Assembly: GCF_014356525.2 (NCBI RefSeq)
Contig: NC_052506.1
Location: 16,177,872-16,241,871 of the forward strand
Source: Nilaparvata lugens
Lineage: Eukaryota; Arthropoda; Insecta; Hemiptera; Delphacidae
Length of the DNA: 64,000 bases
Direction of reading: 5' to 3'
Position 1 is the first letter of the stretch, and every line of letters starts with the position of its first letter. A model generated the notes under the pieces. It saw nothing but the letters and a program-made list of their open reading frames with translations. It was not told the origin of the DNA and ran no database searches. Below are positions 35,101 through 52,373 of the stretch, one piece after another. A program made the translations under genes and the position numbers.

Positions 35101-35615
35101 TAGGGTAACTACTTGACTCGAGTACCCTTGTACCTAGGGAAGCCTGGCCTTGGATTTATACTAATTCTTTACTAGCAATTCTCATGATGAATGATATTCG
35201 ATCATATTAGTTGATAAAACAGTTGTTTATGTAGTGATTATCATGTGAATGTGTACATAACTTACTTCTTGTGTTAGATGTCAGATAAAAATATTAGGCC
35301 TAGGCCTACATACTAAAAATCAATTTTTTGCTCATCTCTACAACTATTTTGAAACTTGATCTCAAGTCACAGCATGTCTTATGAGATTACTCATTTAATA
35401 ATAAGATAAGTAATGGATTTGGGCTAATTCAACTATAGTTTTGAACTCAATCATTCAACTTAGAGGTTACACAATTAAGGTAACCTACTAATAATTTAAT
35501 GACAGCTAAGTTAAAACGTACTTAATCTAAATTAAAACTTATAGACACTCAATACCTTTTGAATCTGTGCAGGACTAGGAGTTGGTCGTCCCCTTTGAAC
35601 AAAAGCTACGGACAT
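22294..35615 (-). CDS. SS18: SS18 (SYT) homologue, BAF chromatin-remodelling subunit
   Basis: Seven coding exons: 35615-35556, 32255-32179, 31432-31351, 30649-30459, 28100-27997, 26522-25943, 22907-22294. All joins have GT-AG borders and agree in phase, giving about 568 residues. The start MSVAFVQRGRPTP and the SNH domain (residues about 18-72: IQKMLDENSQLIQTIQEY, ECLQYQHILHRNLVYL, SIADANQNVQNLLP) match SS18/SS18L1 closely. The rest is a Q/P/G/Y-rich QPGY-type region with a polyQ/polyP tract in exon 6 and SYPP, YGP and QQYP repeats to the stop. SS18 proteins join the BRG1/BRM remodelling complex through the SNH domain and act as coactivators in the nucleus. Exon 4 carries one extra base in a G-run near 30593-30598 that breaks the frame. 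It is divergent with POLR2I. Introns are full of transposons. Confidence 0.9.
23677..24432. mobile_element. Nested non-autonomous element, GATC target duplication
   Basis: The ends share CCCCTGGTGCACC as inverted repeats (left TGGCCCCTGGTGCACC; right reverse complement CACTGCCCCTGGTGCACC). GATC flanks both sides (23673-23676 and 24433-24436). More inverted motifs (CCATGGGA, GAACCGGTC-like) lie inside. It carries an exon-like open frame at 23888. Confidence 0.55.
23888..24009 (+). CDS. Exon-like open frame inside the nested element, unknown
   Basis: ATG-initiated frame beginning MPSKKVKVEIEEQSKYEALY. After about 40 codons it reaches a good donor (GGCAG, then GTAAGT). The N-terminal basic cluster PSKKVKV followed by acidic residues resembles a nuclear protein start. 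It may be the first exon of the transposase of the parent element, kept in a deleted copy. No family recognised. Confidence 0.25.
24856..25454. repeat. Region bounded by inverted CTAGTGCGCAAAGT repeats
   Basis: CTAGTGCGCAAAGT at 24856-24869 is exactly inverted at 25441-25454. More GCGCAAAGT or ACTTTGCG motifs lie near 24873 and 25353, and a CG-rich piece CCGCCCTCGCCTACGGCTCG near 25388. Probably a non-autonomous DNA element in SS18 intron 6. Confidence 0.4.
27163..27890. mobile_element. piggyBac-like non-autonomous element (TTAA)
   Basis: Terminal inverted repeats CAGGTTGGCTGCCGT at both ends, each flanked by TTAA (27159-27162 and 27891-27894). TTAA duplication is the mark of the piggyBac superfamily. 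No transposase frame inside. Located in SS18 intron 5. Confidence 0.65.
28574..29239. mobile_element. piggyBac-like non-autonomous element with internal palindromes
   Basis: TTAA flanks both ends (28570-28573, 29240-29243). The termini are CCCTAAAGAGACACAC and, inverted, CCCTACAGAGACACAC; a CCCT start is typical of piggyBac ends. Three GGGGTGT...ACACYCC hairpins lie at about 28590, 28767 and 29180. Located in SS18 intron 4. Confidence 0.7.
29429..29634. mobile_element. MITE, about 205 bp
   Basis: Inverted ends: left GCCTAGTCCACACTATCGCC, right (reverse complement) GCCGCATCCACATTATCGTC. The GC-rich interior has GCGAG/CTCGC motifs. Located in SS18 intron 4. Confidence 0.55.
29640..30385 (+). 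mobile_element. Helitron-like derivative
   Basis: The 3' end has a hairpin CGAGCGAAGCTCG followed by GTGCCCCAATATTAG and then T, similar to insect Helitron ends although TTAG replaces the usual CTRR. Interior sequence GAAAACGGCTCTAACGATTT also recurs in such elements. The 5' boundary is approximate. Confidence 0.4.
30838..31092. repeat. Tandem repeat, two units of about 137 bp
   Basis: TAGACTTGTTYCTCYATCTC recurs 137 bp apart (30848 and 30985), followed each time by CTAGACTTTG, AAATCTTCCTAAAT and CAGTAAATTGGA. The copies differ by small indels. Located in SS18 intron 3. Confidence 0.65.
31860..31955. repeat. Short tandem duplication, about 55 bp
   Basis: GTAGATTCATTGCTGTTCTT and the following TTGAACAGRGCAACT occur twice in a row. 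Located in SS18 intron 2. Confidence 0.6.
32941..33782. mobile_element. Foldback MITE with TA target duplication (Tc1/mariner-like)
   Basis: Termini GTCCAGTCA and TGACTGGAC are inverted, each flanked by TA (32939-32940, 33783-33784). Subterminal arms of more than 80 bp are also inverted (TTGTAGTTCTGATTTTTAAA, GGGTACATAAGAGAAGTCCA). No transposase. Located in SS18 intron 1. Confidence 0.7.
34140..35100 (+). pseudogene. Degenerate LINE reverse transcriptase
   Basis: Plus-strand fragments in shifting frames align with LINE RT in order: QYGSRKSRSIPSTE (from QYGFRKGRST), ALVLTEISKAIDFV, VADYLKDRGQ, APQGSVLSPLLFSLNINEL, then LLFTYDN in place of the FADD active site, and a C-terminal LPAKLRTRPANVFKNSLEEL. 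Several frameshifts and loss of the catalytic Asp pair show it is dead. It lies antisense in SS18 intron 1. Confidence 0.65.
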
Positions 35616-36320
35616 TTTTCTTGGTAAATTGTATAACCGGCTAAACGATGCGTTTCCGTAACTCAGAGCTCACGTCGTAAGATTAAATAGGAATAAAAAT
35701 GAGACGTATTCAATAAATAATTACCACGTAAAGCACTGATTACTTTTTAACATTAGAATGGGAATTATAAAGATGCATTTAAAAGAAGTGCATTCTCATT
35801 TTCCGTTTTGTATTGTGAACTGGAACAAAAAAGATGTCGACAAACATTGAATTAATTCAGGTTTTAATTTGCATCAGCGTCAGTTCGACTGTCTCACTCT
35901 GTCTGCGTCTGAATCTGAAGAGTAGACGGAATCCGGAATGTTCAGAATTTGGTATTCCGTGTTCCGAATCGGGACCAAAAATAAAGTAGAAATAGTTGAA
36001 CAATACGTTTTGAACAAATAAATAATACCATTAAAAAGTGAATTGAATAATTATTGATTATTCATATTATCTATAATTAATTAATTTCTATTTAGTTGAG
36101 ACTGCTTATCTATGGAGAAATCTTGTTTACTTATTGACAACTTATAGTTGGTAGCCCTGCAAAGTTCTGGATTTCCATTTCCATTCTAATTCCCATTTTC
36201 CAAATAACGAAATAATTTTTAAGGTTAACTACTTATCTTTCGTAATCGTGAATGAATAGCAGTGTATTTTTTATTATACAAATTAATTTTATTTAAATTA
36301 TTGAATAAGTTTATTTAAAA
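35616..36320. promoter_or_regulatory. Divergent SS18 / POLR2I promoter region
   Basis: The two start codons lie 705 bp apart in head-to-head orientation, so both promoters and 5' UTRs must be in this interval unless there are upstream non-coding exons. There is no clear TATA box. A GC-richer patch lies at about 35870-35990. Such spacing fits a shared bidirectional promoter of housekeeping genes (inference). Confidence 0.5.
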
Positions 36321-44925
<8,605 letters not shown>

Positions 44926-45188
44926 AGTGATTTCTTTATGATACTTATAATTTATTTCATTCACAACCCATCATGGTTCACATGTATCTCCCATTTTTAA
45001 TTACTGTAATTAAGATTTTCCAAGTGAATAATAATTTCTCATTATTTTCCAAGTGGTTTGTCTTCTTACTATTGCCGCTTAAAATATAATATTTGTATGA
45101 TAAATCCCAACTCAATATATAGAAAGATTTGCTAATTAATGAATTTCCACATGTATTAGCATTTTGTGAATTTTTCACTGCATATGAT

Positions 45189-45687
45189 TTTTACTTTCCT
45201 TGCCCTATTACCATAGGTAAGGAAAGTATTGCTTTCCGAAAAAAATTAAGGTACCCCAATTTCTAAATTGTTTCAATGTCCCCTGAGTCCAAAAAAGTGG
45301 TTTTTGGGTATTGGTCTATATGTGTATGTGTGTGTATGTGTACACGATATCTCATCTCTCAATTAACGGAATGACTTAAAATTTGGAACTTAAGGTCCTT
45401 ACACTATTAGGATCCGACACGAACAATTTCGATCAAATGCAATTCAAGATGGCGGCTAAAATGTTGTCAAAAACATGGTTTTTCGCGATTTTCTCTAAAA
45501 TATCTCCAACGATTTTGATCAAATTTATACCTTAAATAGTCATTGATAAGCTATATCAATTGTTATTTTCCTGTCACTAGCTGGCTCAGATCTTTGAATA
45601 GTAGACTTGAGATGCGCGTGAACACTAGCGTAAGGTGATCAATTTTCATAATGGCAAGGAAAGTTGTGTGAGTGCGCCACACCAGAT
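45189..45687 (-). mobile_element. Helentron-like element, copy 2, internally deleted
   Basis: Carries both family ends: TCTGGTGTGGCGCACTCACA at 45687 and GGCAAGGAAAGTAAAA at about 45190 on the minus strand. About 300 bp of the interior is missing compared with 17881-18684. Confidence 0.6.
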
Positions 45688-45962
45688 TTTTCAATTTTAC
45701 CAATGCGTGAGTTATAGAAAGTACGTGGATGGTTAATGAGATGAACTAATTAGGTCATTGCCTGTCGGTGGTATTTGACCCACGAAACAGGTGGTGCTAG
45801 CAGACTGAATGTTGTAGAATGCCAGACCAATTTGGCCGCAGTTGGCGCATTGATTGATGATTTAATTTGGTTCATCTTTTGTTGAAATTTCACAAATAAA
45901 CTTTTCCATAGCCCTAAGCTCAAACTGTAAACTAGATTCGTCGCAAAAAAACTAGTAAAATA

Positions 45963-46250
45963 CAGTAGAACGTCAATAATCCGGATTAATTGGTACCGGA
46001 CCCCATCCGGATTATCGAAATTACGGTCAGTACGCACTATTCAAGAAACAAAGCTGTTGAAATTGTATATACAGTACAGTATTCAATTATTGGTAGGTAG
46101 AGTATAAGATATAAACATTAAAAACAAGTTTTTAAAGCACTGTATCGTATTTTATGTACAGCAACATGTGTACAACGCACAGTAAAAAAACCAGACACTA
46201 AATATTTCCGAAGCCGGATATTTGACGTCCGAATTATCGACTTTCTACTG
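45963..46250. mobile_element. pogo/Tigger-like MITE, TA target duplication
   Basis: Begins CAGTAGAACGTCAATAATCC and ends TCCGAATTATCGACTTTCTA followed by CTG, flanked by TA on both sides. CAGTAGAAnnTCnATnATCCG ends are characteristic of pogo/Tigger elements. An inner ATCCGGATTAAT/ATCCGGATTATCG pair is also present. No transposase. Confidence 0.7.
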
Positions 46251-46455
46251 TAAATTAAAAACATGAATATTAATGCAACAAAAATCGACGTTATGATGCA
46301 CAACAAACACAAATTTTAACCCTTGATGAAACTGATGAAAAGCCCAGAAACACAAAACTTAATGAAATAAACTTTGATTTCAGGCGTTATTTTGGCAATT
46401 TCCGAAATTTCTTCCCATCTCATGGCTAAAATAACTGAAGCTGAAGTTCAGTTTT

Positions 46456-47030
46456 AGGGCTGCTCGGTACACTTTTTTATTATTTAAATTGAATAATCTT
46501 TTTCAATATAATTGTTAAGAGTGAGAAAAAGTGGCAACTGAAATTTTCAAGAGGTCTAATAAGCGAGTTATGGGTTGTTGAAGTGCTAACTTTCCAGATT
46601 CTGTTCTTTCCAGATCATAAACGGTTTCGACTAAATTATTAGAACTTCTCTTAAAAATACAAAAGATGTATCTTTCCAAACTAAAACATTTTATTCCCCA
46701 TATCGTTCATAAATAAAAAAGTAACATTTTTTGTAAATTCGATGACTTGTTTATTTTGGCATTAATCGCGAAAAAACGTATAAGCTTATTAGAACAAAGC
46801 CAATGATATACTGAATGTATGGAAAAAATCCAATGGAAAATTCGAAACCGTTTATGATCTGCAAAGAAAACGGAGTTTAGCACTTCAACAATTCATAACT
46901 CGCTTATTAGACCACTTAAAAATTTCATTTGCCACTTTTTCTCACTCTTATAATAATCTTAATGATTATATTGAAAAAGATTATCCAATTTAAATAAAAA
47001 TAAAAAGGTGTAGAACTACCGAACAACCTT
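46456..47030. mobile_element. Foldback element, copy 3
   Basis: Same family as 13930-14482: AGGGCTGCTCGGTACAC at the left and CTACCGAACAACCTT at the right, with the shared GAGAAAAAGTGGCAACTGAA arm and TCGCGAAAAAACG centre. Confidence 0.75.
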
Positions 47031-47141
47031 AAAGGTACTGTTTGTCAGATTTCTACGGGTATTGTAGATTTTATTCCTTGTGAGATCAAAATCTCACAAT
47101 TGAAACAGGTATTGGATTGATACAAGGTGCAAAACGTTCAG

Positions 47142-47812
47142 TTACAATGGAAGTTTATTATCAGAAAATTAGTCGACACTTTTTAAAAATGGCATACATT
47201 AAATGCCCTCCTCGAGTGACGCATTCGTGGAGTCGGTCCATAACATTCCGCATTGCCCGCTCTACCACATCACCAGGATGATGATCATCACACTAACGAC
47301 ATAGGCAACATTATGTTGTTCAAAAAGTCGGGAAATTTAGCATATCGCTAGGATATCAATGCAAGCTAAACGCGCTCTATTCCCTGGCAGTTTAATTTCC
47401 CGTAATGGAGAATTACATTTGACCCCTTGCTCACCGGACCTCACACGGTATTCTTTATTGATTCATACAAGAACATCATCAAAAATGATAGGGAGAGAAA
47501 AATAAGGTAACATTGTGCTATTCCTCTCAAATTTAGATAAGTTTGCACATAGTTCGGTATGTGACTTATTCTTATGAGGCTATTTGAAAGCAAGGGTCTA
47601 CATAAACAAATCCCGGATCATTCAGGAGTTGAAGGTAACAATAATTCACAACGAAATCACAAAATTCCTGGTGACGTGACGTGCTTGAGTGGACACTGCT
47701 CAACGTCAAGGACCGACTCCAAGAATGCATCAATCGAGAAGAAGGGCATTTGATAGATGTGATTTTTAAAAACTAATTTGATTAATTTTCTGATGATAAA
47801 CTTCCATTGTAA
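47142..47812 (+). mobile_element. mariner-like remnant with inverted 3' ends
   Basis: The plus strand from about 47420 translates in broken frames to PCSPDLT, then CDLFL and GYLKARVYINKSRIIQELK, the C-terminal part of a mariner transposase. It ends near GHLIDVIFKN before the terminal repeat. The left end (47142-47260) is an inverted copy of the same 3' end, including GGAGTCGGTCC and AATGCCC, so the element has two 3' ends facing outward. Both termini carry TTACAATGGAAGTTTAT. Confidence 0.6.
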
Positions 47813-47909
47813 AAACATGTTTTCCACTTTTGTTTTAATTGACAGTATGGCAAGTATTTTAATTTTTTTTGAGTAGTTGAGAAGTTGATATTGTGGTTAT
47901 TATTCATAT

Positions 47910-48206
47910 TGAATCAAAAAGACTAAGAAATTGTCAAAAACCACAGATTTATTGATACTTAGAAAGACCGGTTTCGGTTATTACACCATTGTCAATCTCT
48001 GATAAACTAAAACTAAATACAAGAGCAGCAGAATTTATACTAGTAGGCGAGTACTGCTATTGGTCAAGGGCATGAACGCCTGCCATTGGCCCAGCTAGAC
48101 AGTCTCCTCCCACTCAACGGTGTGACAAAATGGCGGCTTAAGCAACAGAATCGCCATGATAACAAAATGGTGGTTTTTGACAATTTCTTGGTCTTTTTCA
48201 TTCAAT
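47910..48206. mobile_element. Non-autonomous element with 37-bp inverted ends
   Basis: AGAAATTGTCAAAAACCAC near 47928 is inverted at 48170-48188, with flanking GAATCAAAAAGAC / GTCTTTTTCATTC also inverted. The interior has ACCGGTTTCGGTTATTACAC, a sequence type often seen in Penelope-like and related insect repeats; that link is tentative. Confidence 0.5.
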
Positions 48207-48418
48207 AAGTATTTTAAAACCATCTATCTGCTCCCCCCCCCCCCTGTATAATTATAATCACTATGATCGTAGACTTGTAGCCTATGTGTTAGTCTTGTCT
48301 ATCAAATAATTTTGAAAAATGTATTAAAATCGCCAATCGCTTATTTCAAGCAAAGGACAATAAATAAGTAAAATGGTGACCCACCTTTCAAATGAATTAT
48401 TTACAGAACGCTAATACG

Positions 48419-51400
48419 TCATGACAACTTCTCTCCATTGGTAGCAAAGTCTTTCTGAATCTTCAGTTCGTACATTTGCGGTGTCAAGTGAGGATCAATG
48501 CCGAGCTGCTTCATCTTTATGACAACTTCAAACAAGTAGTCGTAGCCCTCACACCTGTTGAACAGAAAATACACTACATTCAGATACTGAATACTTATAT
48601 CCAGTATCGATGATAATTAGAATGTTACAATTAAATTTTACCCAGTGATGAACCATGTTGACTGCTAAGACTACCTGCAGTACTCTTAAGTTAGGACATC
48701 TTTAGAAAGGAGGAATAGTTCACGTTCATTATCGTGCGTACATAAAGTGACTCAAGTTATGTTATGGATTTTACAAAAATACATATTTCGTCTATAGCCA
48801 ACTTATCAGCAATTTTCATATTTGAAATACATTTTTGGGTTTTATACTACTACTTGAGTTTGAGCCAGTCGACAATAAAGAAGTTGGGATACCAGTACGC
48901 CAAATGATAAAGTTATTAACAGTAGGTGGTGTGCGCGCAAGGTTTCAATATAAGTCTACTCTCAAGTAGCCTAGACTATACACTCTAATAGTCTAATATT
49001 AATAATATAAAATAGAATTATAGTACCCTTTAAAATTAATCTATATAAATAAAAATCGAGCCTCAAATTTTGATATTCAATAACTTTTTTATGTAAGCAC
49101 CGAATTTGATGATTTTTTTAGTTGTGTTCGTTATGTTCAGGACCAGGTTTATGGCCTATCAAATCTATAATACGACTTCAGGACTCTTTCCTACGGTCCT
49201 TCAAAGTTTACTTGTAATCGTTATGGGAGAAGATTTGTGAGGTGGCCACACACAGAAATAAAAATCAGCTTTATAATCATTGCGTCATACAACAGCCGTC
49301 AGTAGACTGTAGACAAGAGTGTGTGATGCTCCATAACCGCCCATGTATTTTATTCTAAACACCCCGACTAAAAACAAAATGACTGTTCTGTGTGTAACCA
49401 TCCAGCAGTGCGGCCTCAGGTTAAAGACTTGCTCTAAAGACATTGCTTTGTTTCGAATAATTGTGCTGTCTTCGGTGTTTAGAATTAATTTATTATTGAT
49501 TTTTAGTAAATTATTACTGAATAAATATATAACTAAGCACATAGGAAGTCCATATTGAGATATAAATGTAAATACTGGTTGTTGGATAATTTTCATAAAA
49601 ATATAGTGCATTAAGGCTAAGCACACCTGAGGAGGCGCGGCTTGGTGATACAAAGTGTGGATCTTATGGAGATTGCCTTATCACACTGTTCTACGGCATG
49701 CCCCATTCAGTGTGAGTGCTTCCATTCAAAGCAACTGGATGCAAAATGCCGTATCTCGCCTCCTCAGGTGTGCATCCAGCTAAAGTTTGTCATGAGATGC
49801 ATTAACTATTTGGCGATACGAAGTTCGCCGGGCCAGCTAGTATAAAATAAAAAAACGGTCTTAGTTTTATAACAGTAACAGTGAAAATTAAACTGGATTA
49901 CATTACATGCTGTTTGCTCCAAAACAAAGACTAACAGTCTAAAATATGCCATTTTTATTTAAATATAGGAGTATACGTTAATTGGGTAAAATAAATAGGT
50001 GAATCAAATAGTGACGCCTTGTCGCGGCTTTTTGGCAGAAATATAGTGAGTTTAACTTCGAATTGGCAGCATAGGTTTGATGTGAAGCGACAATGTTGTC
50101 TATTAGAAATAACAAAGTCTAGAGTGAATCTCACGATAAAGTATTGAATTAAGCCCCGCACATACATCGATTCTTGTTCGAACGATATTTTGCCGTCATT
50201 ATGAATTCTATCAGATTAAAGGAAACTTGACAAATATCATCTTTTTAATAAATAGAATTTATAAGGACGGCAAAATACCGTATGAACTAAAATTGATGTG
50301 TGTGTGCTGGGCATAAGGCGGCGGAAAAATGAGCAAAGCAAGCGGCGTTTATCGCTGTGCGTTTGTCAGCATTGGTCAAATGGGAAGCATTGATTTGACT
50401 TGATAAGGAATGATGACAGTTTAGAGTGATTCTCACTTAAAATCTTGAAGTTTTATGGTGAATATTATTGGAAGGAAATTGATAGAAATTTATTGGAAGA
50501 AGCTTAATTGAAGTGTAGTGATGGAAATCGAGTGATAGTATAGACAATTTGTAAAAAATCGTCAAATGAGAAGCATTGATTTGACTTGATAAGGAATGTT
50601 GACAGTTTAGAGTGATTCTCACTTGAAATCTTGAAGTTTTATGGTGGATATTATTGGAAGGAAATTGATAGAAATTTATTGGAAGAAGCTTAATTAAATA
50701 ATTATTATTTAACGAAAATCCCAAATAAATGCTGCAAATCACCCCGAAGACCTCTGCTACTGCAAACATTAACAACAGGGTTAACAGCTAGATGGAAATT
50801 TGATGAGAACTACTATCCAAAAATTTTTGCCAGCCCGGGAATCGAACCCGGTACCTCCCAATTGCCAGTCAGGAATGCTTACCCTTACACCAAACTGACA
50901 ATTTTATAAAATGAGCGCTGCTATCCAGAGATTGTCAGTTTGGTGTAAGGGTAAGCATTCCTGACTGGCAATTGGGAGGTACCGGGTTCGAATCCCGGGC
51001 TGGCAAATAATTTTTGGATAGTAGTTCTCATCGAATTTCCATCTAGCTTTTAACCCTGTTGTCAATGTCTGCAGTAGCAGAGGTCTTCGGGGTGATTTGC
51101 AGCATTTATTTGGGATTTTCGTTAAATAATAATTATATATTAATTAGCATTTGAATAAATGTATTCTCTATTTAATTCCATCTGTAAAGCTTAATTAAAT
51201 TGTAGTGATATAAATCGAGTGATAGTATAGACAATGAATGTATTGTAGAGGTTATGAGATATAAAGCGAGACTCAATCCCTCAAACAGTTAAAGAGTGGC
51301 TGGCATGTTAGGGATGTAGGGGTGGGAATGTCTCTCACACGTCTTCCCCTCTAACTCTGTATTGATGAGACCAGTGTAGAGAATGTTCCAAGTGAGGGTA

Positions 51401-52340
51401 CCGGCTGCTGAGAACAAACTCTTACCCCCACCCTAGAAAAATCACAGTTGAGTCTCATGTGGTGGGAGTCGAAGGTCGCTGAACTCGTCGCCGTCTAGGA
51501 GTCACCCCGACTACCTGACACCTGGTCATTTTGGCCATAGGCGACAACCTGTACCCTCGTAAAAATATGCCATTGCCGTCAAGTTGTCACCCCGACTACT
51601 TGTCACCTACTGGACCGAAGGTGCCAACTAGTCATGACCGTAAACGTCAACCTGACACCTTGCACCCTCGCGTCAGAGTGTCCCTCCGACTAGTTTACAC
51701 CTCCTTAGAAAAGAGACAAGTAGACAGGGACGGCTCACGTCAACCTGTCCCCTCAAAAACGGTTTTTAAAAGAGGACAGGTTGATGGGGTGTCAAGTAGT
51801 CGGGGTGGCACCTAGTCGCGTTCCCCTATAGATGTCATGAAATATGCGATAAATTTTTCATTTCAGGGATCGATTTAGAGTAGTTAGGAGGTATACCGGT
51901 TAACATACCAAAAATCCGCTAACTTTTAGGTGTGACTTACATGATCTTGGCCTGCTGCCAGGTGTCGCCCCACACGTAGATGCCGTGTCGCCGAACCAAA
52001 ATGGCGCAGGTGGCCGGGTACGCCTGTATCACGGCCTCCATGCGCTCTCTCAGGTCAGCCTCCTCGGGCGTGTTCTCTATTATCGGCACCACCAACTCCT
52101 CGTCGTAGCGGTAGTTACGGTTCAGCTCCTGATTCCTGATTCCCTTTACAATCACACACAAATTATCCAAACAGGAGAATACAGCCTAATTGATTGACAG
52201 AATGTGACTTTTTACTTTCCTTGCCCTATTACCATAGGTAAGGAAAGTATTGCTTTCCGAAAAAAATTAAGGTACCCCAATTTCTAAATTTCTATACGTT
52301 TCAAGGTCCCCTGAGTCCAAAAAAGTGGTTTTTGGGAATT

Positions 52341-52373
<33 letters not shown>

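Larger units (their letters stand above)
50700..51186 (+). mobile_element. Palindromic pair of tRNA-derived SINEs in one 14-bp target duplication
   Basis: Two inverted copies (about 50700-50901 and 50932-51140) meet head to head around a spacer of about 30 bp. Each has a tRNA-like head followed by a body of about 130 bp (TTTTTGGATAGTAGTTCTCA, GGTCTTCGGGGTGATTTGCA). The right copy has an extra AT-rich tail of about 45 bp. AAGCTTAATTAAAT flanks the whole unit (50686-50699, 51187-51200), as expected for LINE-driven insertion. A perfect or near-perfect hairpin of about 200 bp per arm results. Confidence 0.8.

Noticed and set aside
45750..46312. Two minus-strand frames (95 and 64 residues)
   Set aside because: They overlap a pogo-like MITE and its flanks; no similarity or splice context.
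47945..48020. Penelope-like element with a hammerhead ribozyme
   Set aside because: Only an ACCGGTTTCGG-type stretch is present. I could not find the conserved hammerhead core, so it is not claimed.
49285..49653. 122-residue minus-strand frame
   Set aside because: It lies wholly within a non-autonomous Helitron and shows no recognisable domain.
50828..51005. Two tRNA-Ala(GGC) genes
   Set aside because: They form the heads of an inverted SINE pair with identical bodies, an imperfect D arm and no T-run terminator. They are reported as tRNA-like SINE parts, not working tRNA genes.
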